Assembly (NCBI GenBank): GCA_964586775.1
Contig: CAZPJD010000121.1
Coordinates: 1-7,704, forward strand
Direction of reading: 5' to 3'
DNA length: 7,704 nucleotides
From: JADLEX01 sp964586775
GTDB lineage: Bacteria; Lernaellota; Lernaellaia; JACKCT01
Numbering within the stretch: the stretch's first letter is position 1; every line of letters starts with the position of its first letter. Positions 1 through 6,301 of this stretch are shown one piece after another. The notes beneath the pieces were generated by a model. It ran no database searches, was not told where the DNA came from, and saw only the letters and a program-made list of their open reading frames with translations. Made by a program: the position numbers and the translations under genes.

Positions 1-63
1 GGCAGCCATCATGCCGGTGATGAGGAAAAGGACCGTCACGAGCCACAGGAATTGGGTCTTCAT
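1..63 (-). CDS. N-terminal fragment of an exported protein (signal peptide only), cut by left edge
   Basis: Read on the minus strand, an ATG at 63-61 opens a frame that begins MKTQFLWLVTVLFLITGMMA and continues off the left edge (21 codons visible). One Lys followed by a long hydrophobic stretch is a Sec signal peptide or a first membrane helix, so the product is probably exported or membrane-bound. The start is supported by a CCTCC at 74-78, which reads GGAGG on the minus strand, 10 bases before the ATG. A candidate promoter lies at 99-127. The gene is in the same orientation as the lipoprotein gene behind it but is separated from it by a terminator at 130-155, so it is probably a separate transcription unit. 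Nothing can be said about the mature protein. Confidence 0.7.
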   Translation of the reverse strand, partial: MKTQFLWLVTVLFLITGMMAA

Positions 64-98
64 CGGTTTCGAACCTCCGTAGGGGTTAAGGTGGCTTC

Positions 99-127
99 TC
101 TCTAGCACAGCCGAAGTCGGCGCGCAA
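99..127 (-). promoter_or_regulatory. Candidate sigma70-like promoter for the left-edge gene
   Basis: On the minus strand TTGCGC (127-122) and TAGAGA (104-99) are 17 bases apart, and a TG lies one base before the -10 (extended -10 pattern). It would give a leader of about 30 bases to the ATG at 63, containing the GGAGG ribosome site. The match to consensus is only moderate and such matches arise by chance, so this is a positional inference. Confidence 0.35.
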
Positions 128-129
128 CG

Positions 130-155
130 AAAAAAAACTGAGGGGTACGCCTCAG
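130..155 (-). terminator. Rho-independent terminator behind the lipoprotein gene
   Basis: CTGAGG (138-143) and CCTCAG (150-155) form a perfect 6-bp stem with a 6-base loop. Eight A residues at 130-137 read as eight T residues directly after the stem on the minus strand. No T-run follows it on the plus strand, so it works in the minus direction. It lies about 100 bases past the stop of the lipoprotein gene and before the next minus-strand promoter, where a terminator is expected. Confidence 0.8.
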
Positions 156-257
156 AAAACTGACGCCGAATCCGGGTTTTCGCAAAATAACTTCGGCGAG
201 AAGTCCCGGAGGAAATCGGGCCGATGTGCGGGGAATTTTCGCCGCGTCTGCCGGTAG

Positions 258-905
258 TCAGCGTCCGGCGCAGGTCCCGATGCAATCCCCCAGCGGCGAG
301 AAACACGCCGTGTTGCAACCCACGTCGTTCTCGTCGCACGCCATGTAGCACGCGTTCAGGTCGTCGCAGCAGGTGTCGAGGCAGTTTTGCATCGCCTCGC
401 TGCCGCCGTTGTTCGTCACGCACACGATGGCGTCGCGCCATACGTTTTCGACGCAAATGGCCGCGTCGCGGGGCGTGGCCGCGCCGGTCGCACAGCCGCT
501 TTGTTCCGCGACGGCATCCACGTAGCACTGCGTCACGCCGCTGGTGTCGTCGTCCCCGGTGTCGTCGTCGGACGTGTCGTCGTCGCTCGTGTCATCATCC
601 GACGTGTCGTCATCAGTCGTATCATCGTCCACGACGTCGTCATCGCTCGTGTCGTCGTCGCCCGTGTCATCGTCGGTGTCATCGTCCGAATCGTCATCCG
701 AATCGTCATCGGTGGAATCGTCATCCGTCGCATCGTCGTCCGACGGCGGGGTATAGTCGTCGTCGCCCTCGTCGTCATCGTCGGACGTCGTTCCGCCGAC
801 GCGGCCCGAATCGCCGCCGCCGTCGCCGCACGCGCCGATCACCGACGAGACCGCGACAAATCCACACAGCACCGTCCACAGCGCCCACTTCCGCAACGAG
901 GTCAT
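258..905 (-). CDS. Lipoprotein with Asp-rich tandem-repeat linker and 13-Cys C-terminal domain
   Basis: The product is 215 residues. Residues 1-26 are a lipoprotein signal peptide: Arg/Lys near the start, a hydrophobic stretch, then V-I-G-A-C with Cys26 as the lipidated residue. Residues 42-120 consist of 16 short Asp blocks (49 Asp in 79 residues), mostly DDDT-S/T/G/D units, forming a very acidic and presumably extended linker. Residues 127-212 hold 13 cysteines, including a CC pair (179-180) and several C-x3-C or C-x6-C spacings, which suggests a disulfide-rich extracytoplasmic domain. An odd number of cysteines leaves at least one unpaired. The open frame extends upstream to 1643, but the ATG at 905 is preceded by GGGAG (912-916) and a promoter at 934-962 and starts exactly at the signal peptide. 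I do not recognise the C-terminal domain. The surface or periplasmic location is inferred from the lipobox. Confidence 0.85.
   Translation of the reverse strand: MTSLRKWALWTVLCGFVAVSSVIGACGDGGGDSGRVGGTTSDDDDEGDDDYTPPSDDDATDDDSTDDDSDDDSDDDTDDDTGDDDTSDDDVVDDDTTDDDTSDDDTSDDDTSDDDTGDDDTSGVTQCYVDAVAEQSGCATGAATPRDAAICVENVWRDAIVCVTNNGGSEAMQNCLDTCCDDLNACYMACDENDVGCNTACFSPLGDCIGTCAGR
546..782 (-). repeat. Tandem coding repeat (Asp-rich linker), 12-15 base units
   Basis: The minus strand repeats GAC/GAT triplets in blocks of three, separated by one or two Thr, Ser, Gly, Ala or Val codons. The most regular part spells DDDTS units of 15 bases, four in a row counting one TG variant. The mix of GAC and GAT breaks strict DNA identity, but the tract remains prone to replication slippage in steps that keep the frame. 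On the plus strand it reads as a Ser-rich shadow. Confidence 0.85.
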
Positions 906-933
906 GTCGCACTCCCGGTCGAAGCCGTCGAGA

Positions 934-962
934 ATTCTAGCGCCGCGTGGCGATCGTGGCAA
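934..962 (-). promoter_or_regulatory. Sigma70-like promoter of the lipoprotein gene
   Basis: On the minus strand TTGCCA (962-957) and TAGAAT (939-934) are separated by exactly 17 bases, each one mismatch from consensus. Transcription would start near 927, giving a leader of about 22 bases with GGGAG before the ATG at 905. It lies in the 126-base divergent gap shared with the Fur-family gene. Confidence 0.6.
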
Positions 963-1031
963 ATCGAGCCCGCGAGCGCACCCGTGGACAATCGCCGGGG
1001 CTTTCCCGCAGATTGAGAGCCGAGGAGACGC

Positions 1032-1466
1032 ATGCCCCGGAACACCGAACCCCGACGAGCGCTGCGCGATGTGCTCGGCGCGGCGAACGCGCCGCTGACC
1101 ATCGAGCAGATCCTGCACGCGGCCCGCGCGATCAGCCCGCGCATCGGCATTGCGACGGTCTATCGCAACCTCAAGATCGAACTCGGCGCGGGCACGATCC
1201 GGCGCGTCGAGATCCCCGGCGAGCCGGTGCGTTTCGAGGCCGTCCGCGACGACTCCCCGTTTCGATTCGTGTGCGAGTCGTGCCGCAACGTCTTCAACCT
1301 CGGCGGCCGCGAGCGGGATGTGGACGATCTGCTGCCCGAGGGATTCCTGCCGCGCCGTTTCGATGTTTTCGTGTATGGGCTTTGCGACGCGTGCTGGGCG
1401 GCGGCGGAACGCGATCGTTGCGACGCGCCCGGGAACCGCGCGCCCGGGGATGTGTCGAATCGGTAA
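1032..1466 (+). CDS. Fur-family transcriptional regulator lacking sensory-site histidines
   Basis: The product is 144 residues, normal for the ferric uptake regulator family (Fur/PerR/Zur). Residues about 8-65 are the winged-helix DNA-binding part, with the family recognition-helix signature R-I-G-I-A-T-V-Y-R-N-L at 37-47. Residues about 66-122 are the dimerisation part, with C81-x2-C84 and C118-x2-C121, the four-Cys structural zinc site. In metal-sensing members a His-rich stretch precedes the first CxxC and another His sits before Y-G-x-C; here these read D-S-P-F-R-F and R-R-F-D-V-F. The only His in the protein is H29, in the DNA-binding part, so ordinary Fe, Zn or Mn sensing is doubtful. 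The start is supported by AGGAG at 1023-1027. It is divergent from the lipoprotein gene and lies 121 bases before the paralog pair, on the same strand. Its target and signal are unknown. Confidence 0.88.
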   Translation: MPRNTEPRRALRDVLGAANAPLTIEQILHAARAISPRIGIATVYRNLKIELGAGTIRRVEIPGEPVRFEAVRDDSPFRFVCESCRNVFNLGGRERDVDDLLPEGFLPRRFDVFVYGLCDACWAAAERDRCDAPGNRAPGDVSNR

Positions 1467-1472
1467 AGCATT

Positions 1473-1530
1473 GGGATCGAAATCCCGTCGCGCCGGGCGC
1501 GACCGGTCCCGCCGGTGTGAGGTCGACACC
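1473..1530 (+). repeat. Four consecutive inverted repeats between the Fur-family gene and the paralog operon
   Basis: Perfect inverted repeats follow one another: GGGAT-CGAA-ATCCC (1473-1486); GTCGCGC-CGG-GCGCGAC (1487-1503); ACCGG-TCCCG-CCGGT (1502-1516); and GGTGT with ACACC around 7 bases (1514-1530). The last two share bases with their neighbours, so not all can form at once. None is followed by a T-run, so this is not a standard intrinsic terminator. It could be a structured leader, a Rho-related or attenuation region, or an operator. Short palindromes are frequent in GC-rich DNA, so the functional reading is uncertain. Confidence 0.5.
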
Positions 1531-1587
1531 GACGATGGCACGCGGTATCGTTCTTTTGCGTCCCACATCATCGCCGTGGAGTTCGAA

Positions 1588-3888
1588 ATGCGACGGGGAA
1601 CCACGTTTGCCCTGATGGTCATCTGCGCCTTGTTTCTGCCCACGGGAGCGGACGCGGAAGAGCCCGGCGGCGCGCCCGATTTGCCGAACAGCTCCCTGTC
1701 GATCCCGTGGAGCGACTTTCAGAAGATCCTCGAGCGCCTGACCGCCGACGGCACGACGGACCCACCGCCGCCCCCTCACGACGCGCTCGTCACGGGCGCC
1801 GATTACGTCGTGCGGGTTGTCGGAGACAACGCCGTAGCCGACGTGACCGTGGGTATTCAGGTGCTCAAGGCCAAGGGCTGGTCGAGCGTGCCCGTTCTGT
1901 CGGCCTACGCCCCGGTGCTGGACGCCAAGCTCGACGGCAAGCCCGTGGCGCTGGGGTCCGAAGGCGACGGACGGCTGCACGTCGTGACCGATCAGCCCGG
2001 CGCGCACGTCCTGTCGCTGCGGATCGAGGTGCCCGTCGAGGACACCGGCGGGCCGCGCGGATTCTCGCTGCCGACCGCGACGTCGCCGGTGAATCGCCTC
2101 GAGGTGCGGCTCGGCGCGCCGGATCTCGACGTGCGTCTCGTCTCGGGCGGGCACGTGCGCGTCGAGAATTCCGCGACCGAGACTGTGGCGATCGGCTCTT
2201 TCGTGCAGGCCGATCCCGTGCGCGTCGAATGGTCGCGCCGCGCGCCCAAAGCCGAGCGCGAGCAGGCGCGCGTGACCGCCGAGACGCGCACGCTGGTGAC
2301 GGTGACCGAGGGCCTCGCCGTTTATACGACCGTGGTGGACTACCAGATCCTTCACAAGCCCGTGAGCCGATTCGCGATCGCGCTGCCCGCAGGGCTCAAT
2401 GTCGCCGACGTGACGACGAACGGCCTCGCCGACTGGAAAGCGGTGGATGCCGAGGGCGGCAAGGAACTGCAGATCGAACTCGCATACGAGGCCGCGGGGC
2501 ATCACCGCATTGCGTTCACGCTGGAACAGGCTCTGCCCGCGGAGGCGTCGGCGAGTTTTACGACCGCCGACATAACGGTGCGGGACATCGTGCACGAGAT
2601 CGGCCACCTCGCGGTGGCGGTGCGCGGCAACGTGCAGGTGACGCCGGGCAAGACGACCAACCTCGCGCCGCTCGACCTGCGCGAACTGCCCTCGGACCTG
2701 AACAAAGTCGCCGACCAGACGCTGCTCTTCGGTTTCAAATACGTGGCGCATCCCGCGACGGCGGAACTGGCCATCGCGCGTCACGAGGACGCCTCGGTGC
2801 TGGCCTGCGCGGTGGACGAGGCGACCTACGCCGTGATGCTGACGAACGGCGGCAAGGAACTCGTCGAGGCGACGCTGCGGGTGGCGAATCGCGCGCGCCA
2901 GTTCGTCGAGGTCACGCTGTCGCTCGGCGCTGACGTGTGGAGCGTCTTTCGCGACGGCGAGCCGGTGAAGGCCGCCGTGAAGGACGGCGTGCTGCTCCTG
3001 CCCGTGGCGAATGCCGACGGCCGCGAGAACACGACGCTGCGCCTGACGTATTTCCGCCAGCAGCGCATGATCCCCTTCCTCTGGCGGCGAGGATTCGACC
3101 TGCCCGCGATCGACGTGCCCGTGCAGCGCGTCGCCCTGACGACGTATCTGCCGCGCGGCTATCGCTACTTCGGTTTCTCGGGGTCGCTGCGCCCGGGCGA
3201 TCTGCCGTCCTCGACCATTCGGCCCGACGCGAACGAGGAATCGCGAAACATGGGCGACGACCTCGACGGATTCCTGAAGAGCGAGGACAAGAAGGTCTCG
3301 AAGGAGAAGTACGACGAGCTGACCACCTACCGCTCACAGCAGGCGCTCGTGCAGAAGCAGGGATTCGACCTGCCCGCCGCCGCCGAAAACGCCGCCTACC
3401 TGAACGCGATGACGCGCGGGGCGCTGCCGGTCGCCGTGCGGATCGCGTGGGACGGCATGCCGATGACCTTCCAGACGCGCATCGTGGACCCGGGCGAAAA
3501 ACCGCACCTGACGTTCACTTACGCGCGCTACCGATCGTCGCCGCTCGTGTCCTTCGCGCTCGCGTTGCTGGCGCTGGCCTTCGGCGAAATCGTCGCGCGG
3601 CGCGTGCTGCGTCGTTACGAGCCGTCGCTGCCCGAGCCCGGCGTGTGCCAGAAACGCGCGGCGATCGCCGCCGTCGTCGCCCCCGCCGCGATCGGCGTGT
3701 TCATTGGCTTCGGCCTCGAGGACTTTGCCCTCGCCGCCTTCGTGGGCGCGATCTTCGCCGCCTCGCGCGTGATCGTCATCCGCGGCCGCGCGGCCATCGA
3801 GAATCGTCCGCGCAAAGAGCCGCCAGCGCCGCCGCCCCAGCCGCCCGTCGCGCCGATCGCGACCTCTGAAGAAGGGAGCCGGTCATGA
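1588..3888 (+). CDS. Large exported, C-terminally membrane-anchored protein of unknown function (paralog 1)
   Basis: The product is 766 residues. Residues 1-23 are a Sec signal peptide ending A-D-A. The mature protein opens with N34-S-S-L-S-I-P-W-S-D-F44, a probable amphipathic helix, and a proline linker (59-63). A long region rich in alternating hydrophobic beta-type sequence follows. About three membrane segments lie near 652-671, 691-710 and 712-731, then a Pro-rich tail. It is collinear with the next gene over most of its length, e.g. F-V-E-V-T-L-S near F-L-E-V-R-L-P, and G-F-D-L-P-A-I-D-V-P against G-L-D-M-P-L-V-D-L-P. The open frame reaches back to 1150 inside the Fur-family gene, but the ATG at 1588 has GGAG at 1578-1581 and places the signal peptide at the terminus. 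It probably forms an envelope complex with its paralog, because their reading frames overlap. I see no enzyme motif. Confidence 0.88.
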   Translation: MRRGTTFALMVICALFLPTGADAEEPGGAPDLPNSSLSIPWSDFQKILERLTADGTTDPPPPPHDALVTGADYVVRVVGDNAVADVTVGIQVLKAKGWSSVPVLSAYAPVLDAKLDGKPVALGSEGDGRLHVVTDQPGAHVLSLRIEVPVEDTGGPRGFSLPTATSPVNRLEVRLGAPDLDVRLVSGGHVRVENSATETVAIGSFVQADPVRVEWSRRAPKAEREQARVTAETRTLVTVTEGLAVYTTVVDYQILHKPVSRFAIALPAGLNVADVTTNGLADWKAVDAEGGKELQIELAYEAAGHHRIAFTLEQALPAEASASFTTADITVRDIVHEIGHLAVAVRGNVQVTPGKTTNLAPLDLRELPSDLNKVADQTLLFGFKYVAHPATAELAIARHEDASVLACAVDEATYAVMLTNGGKELVEATLRVANRARQFVEVTLSLGADVWSVFRDGEPVKAAVKDGVLLLPVANADGRENTTLRLTYFRQQRMIPFLWRRGFDLPAIDVPVQRVALTTYLPRGYRYFGFSGSLRPGDLPSSTIRPDANEESRNMGDDLDGFLKSEDKKVSKEKYDELTTYRSQQALVQKQGFDLPAAAENAAYLNAMTRGALPVAVRIAWDGMPMTFQTRIVDPGEKPHLTFTYARYRSSPLVSFALALLALAFGEIVARRVLRRYEPSLPEPGVCQKRAAIAAVVAPAAIGVFIGFGLEDFALAAFVGAIFAASRVIVIRGRAAIENRPRKEPPAPPPQPPVAPIATSEEGSRS

Positions 3889-6119
3889 CGCACGCCAGCC
3901 GACGATCGCTTCCGGTCGCGCTCGCTCTCGCGCTGGTCGCCGTGCTCGCGGGCGGCGCGGATTTCGCGGACGCCGAGGACTCGCTCCCCGACATCAACAA
4001 CAGCGAGGTCAGCATCCCCTGGGCCGACTTCAAGCTGCTGATCGAAAAGCTCCAAGGGCAGACGCCCGTACCGCCCCCTCCGCCGCCGGTGCCGTACGCG
4101 CTGGGCCGAGGAACGCTGACGGCAAAGCTCGACGCGGGCCGCCTCGACCTCACCGCGGAATATCCCCTGACGATTTTTGGAAGCGACTGGGTGCAGTGCC
4201 CACTCGTGCCCTCGTCGACGCCCGTGGCCGACATCCTGCTCGACGGCCAGACCGCGCCCGTGAACGACAACGGCGGCGAGATCGAGCTCGTGCTCAAGGG
4301 CCCCGCCGCGCACAAGCTGACCATGCGCTTCGAGGTGGACGCGCCCATGCGCCCCGGCCCGGGCAGCGTCGAGCTCGGCCTGCCCGATGCGGCGGGTCAG
4401 GTGATGCGTCTCGCTTACGGCGCGAAGCTCTCGGGCGTGACCATCGACGGCGCGACGATGCACGACGAAAACGGCGTCGTCACCGCCGTGCTCACGGGCG
4501 ACCAACTCCTGGTGCGTTACAACGTCGCGCTCGACAAGACCGAGGGCGAGGCCGCCGCGAAAGAAGAGAAGCTGCCCGCGAAGGTGCTCGTCGATACCGG
4601 CACCCTCGTAAGCATCGACGAGGGCTTCGTGCGCGCGGTCGTGCAACTCGACTACGAGGTGCGTCATGCGCCGGTGACCGAGTTTGCGCTGGCGGTTCCC
4701 GAGGGCTATGAGGTCGTCGACGTCACCGGCGCGTCCATCGCCGGGTGGCGCGTGGACGCCGCCACGCGGATGCTCGTCGCCACGATCGGCTACGAGGTCA
4801 AGGGCGCGTATCAGCTCACCGTCGTGCTCGAACGCTCGATCGAGGGCGAGGAGTTCACGGTGCCGTTCCCCGCGCTGCCCGCGCAAAACGTCGAGCGCGA
4901 CCGCGGCCATTTCGCCGTGCAGGTCACGGGCGGCGTCGAGGTGACACCCGCGAACATCAAGGACCTGCAGCCGGTGGACGTGAAGGAGTTACCCGGCGGT
5001 CTGGCGGGCGGCGCGACCAACCCCGTGGTGCTCTCTTACAAATACCTGCGTCATCCGTTTTCAGGCGAGCTGAAAGTCGTCCGCCATCAGACGCAGTCCG
5101 TGCTCGGAGCGGCGATCGACCGGGCGAACTACATCGTGCAGATTACCGAAGACGGCGACTGCGTGGTGAGCGCGATCTACCGCGTACGCAACAACCGCAA
5201 GCAGTTTTTGGAAGTCCGTCTGCCGGAAGGCGAGAAGACGGCGCTGTGGAGCAGCTTCGTCGCCGACAAGCCGGTAAAGCCGAGCAAGACCAAGGAGGGC
5301 GCGATGCTGCTGCCCCTCGAAAAGTCGGCGGGCGGCAACGACGAATCCGCGGGCTTCGACGTCGAGGTGATCTACTACATGCAGCTTCCGCGCCACATCC
5401 GCGTGACGGGCACGTTGGGTCTCGACATGCCGCTGGTCGATCTGCCGATCTCGCAGTCCTACCTGACGGTGTACGCACCTGAGCGATTCCGGTTCGCGCG
5501 TCTCGGGGGATCGATGCGGCCATGGACGCAAGCAGTGACGATCGCGAGCCCCATCGCCGGCGACATGCTGGAAGGCGAGGTCGCCCTGCCCGAGGCCGCG
5601 GCACCCTCGGAGCGAAGTGTGCTCGGCAAGCTCGGCGCGAAGGCGGGAAGCGGCTACTGGGAGGCCGACGACTCGCAAAAAAAAGCGGAGCAAAACTTTC
5701 AGCAGCGTCTGCGCGCGGCGCAGTCGGCGCAGGACTCCGGCGGGGCGCTTCCCACGCGGTTCACGATCCCCAAGACGGGTTCCGAACTGCGTTACCGCGA
5801 ACTTGTCACGATCGGCGAGGCGTCCACGCTACGGCTGGGCTTCGCGCTGTCGGCGGTGCTGGAGTCGCTCAAGTCGCTCGTGTGGCTGCTCGGCCTCGCG
5901 GGGGCGCTGGCGCTTTCGTGGCGCGCGCGGAAGATTCTCGCGGATTCCGAACGCGGGCTTCGGCGATTCGCGATTTTTGGCGGAGCGCTCGCCGCGCTCG
6001 CGTGGCTCGCGGGTACGACGGGCGGTGTGGTGCTGGGCGCGGTGATCGGCGTCGGCGCGCTCGCGGCGCGGGCCGTTACGGCCCGGATCGCCCGACGTCG
6101 CGCGGCGCGGGAGGCGTGA
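3885..6119 (+). CDS. Large exported, C-terminally membrane-anchored protein of unknown function (paralog 2)
   Basis: The product is 744 residues. Residues 1-30 are a Sec signal peptide ending A-D-A. Then comes N39-S-E-V-S-I-P-W-A-D-F49 and a polyproline linker (61-70), as in the preceding gene. The middle is beta-rich without an enzyme motif that I can name. A shared block reads W-S-x-F-x-x-x-x-P-V-K with a following L-L-P in both proteins. A charged Gln/Lys-rich stretch precedes G-A-L-P, also shared. Membrane segments are likely near 664-679, 695-709 and 712-728, followed by a short Arg-rich tail, unlike the Pro-rich tail of its partner. Its ATG overlaps the upstream stop (ATGA at 3885-3888) with AAGGGAG at 3872-3878, the layout of translational coupling and matched production. 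Proteins of this general look occur in deltaproteobacteria as hypothetical proteins, from memory and unverified. Confidence 0.88.
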   Translation: MTHASRRSLPVALALALVAVLAGGADFADAEDSLPDINNSEVSIPWADFKLLIEKLQGQTPVPPPPPPVPYALGRGTLTAKLDAGRLDLTAEYPLTIFGSDWVQCPLVPSSTPVADILLDGQTAPVNDNGGEIELVLKGPAAHKLTMRFEVDAPMRPGPGSVELGLPDAAGQVMRLAYGAKLSGVTIDGATMHDENGVVTAVLTGDQLLVRYNVALDKTEGEAAAKEEKLPAKVLVDTGTLVSIDEGFVRAVVQLDYEVRHAPVTEFALAVPEGYEVVDVTGASIAGWRVDAATRMLVATIGYEVKGAYQLTVVLERSIEGEEFTVPFPALPAQNVERDRGHFAVQVTGGVEVTPANIKDLQPVDVKELPGGLAGGATNPVVLSYKYLRHPFSGELKVVRHQTQSVLGAAIDRANYIVQITEDGDCVVSAIYRVRNNRKQFLEVRLPEGEKTALWSSFVADKPVKPSKTKEGAMLLPLEKSAGGNDESAGFDVEVIYYMQLPRHIRVTGTLGLDMPLVDLPISQSYLTVYAPERFRFARLGGSMRPWTQAVTIASPIAGDMLEGEVALPEAAAPSERSVLGKLGAKAGSGYWEADDSQKKAEQNFQQRLRAAQSAQDSGGALPTRFTIPKTGSELRYRELVTIGEASTLRLGFALSAVLESLKSLVWLLGLAGALALSWRARKILADSERGLRRFAIFGGALAALAWLAGTTGGVVLGAVIGVGALAARAVTARIARRRAAREA

Positions 6120-6139
6120 TTGCTGTAGGTCGGTTTGGC

Positions 6140-6168
6140 TTGACATCGTAAGGCCGTTGCCCTAGTTT
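6140..6168 (+). promoter_or_regulatory. Promoter of the initiator tRNA gene
   Basis: A perfect TTGACA (6140-6145) and TAGTTT (6163-6168) are 17 bases apart. The stretch after the -10 (6169-6176) is entirely G/C. Transcription would start about five bases before the tRNA. A GC-rich discriminator is typical of stable-RNA promoters under stringent control, so growth-rate regulation is plausible here as inference. Confidence 0.75.
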
Positions 6169-6180
6169 GCGCGCCGCTGC

Positions 6181-6254
<74 letters not shown>

Positions 6255-6266
6255 CTCCTCGAAAGG

Positions 6267-6297
6267 GCCTGGAATCACTGACGATTCCGGGCTTTTT
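6267..6297 (+). terminator. Rho-independent terminator of the tRNA, possibly shared with the convergent integrase
   Basis: GCCTGGAATC (6267-6276) pairs with GATTCCGGGC (6283-6292) as a 10-bp stem with one G:T pair and a 6-base loop, followed by TTTTT (6293-6297). It sits 12 bases after the tRNA and 4 bases from the integrase stop codon. On the minus strand the stem is followed by only CCTTTC, so it would stop integrase transcripts less well. Confidence 0.85.
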
Positions 6298-6301
6298 CAT
6301 T

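Noticed and set aside
544..756. Plus-strand Ser-rich repeat protein
   Set aside because: GTC/ATC-rich complement of the Asp codons read in another frame. The minus-strand frame has promoter, ribosome site, lipobox and terminator.
546..782. Repeat tract as a CRISPR or non-coding satellite
   Set aside because: Units are 12-15 bases with no spacers and keep a triplet frame, as expected for a coding repeat.
224..940. Arg-rich plus-strand open frame across the lipoprotein gene
   Set aside because: It is the antisense shadow of the Asp repeat and Cys-rich gene. It has extreme Arg/His composition, no ribosome site and no domain pattern.
985..1014. Promoter for the Fur-family gene (TGGACA with CAGATT at 18 bases)
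   Set aside because: Both hexamers are weak and the -10 would sit almost on the ribosome site. The real promoter could not be placed.
1487..1503. 7-bp hairpin as an intrinsic terminator of the Fur-family gene
   Set aside because: No T-run follows on either strand, so it is listed only as structure.
1150..1587. Upstream extension of paralog 1
   Set aside because: It overlaps the Fur-family gene in another frame with Arg/Ser-rich sequence. The signal peptide and ribosome site fix the start at 1588.
258..1643. Lipoprotein frame extended upstream to 1643
   Set aside because: The extension runs antisense through the whole Fur-family gene, while the ATG at 905 has promoter, ribosome site and signal peptide.
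1294..2784. Long minus-strand frame opposite paralog 1
   Set aside because: His/Arg-rich mirror of a GC-biased gene, with no recognisable domain or start signals.
3615..4910. Long minus-strand frame opposite the paralog junction
   Set aside because: Antisense shadow. It spans the boundary of two well-supported genes and has no coherent domain.
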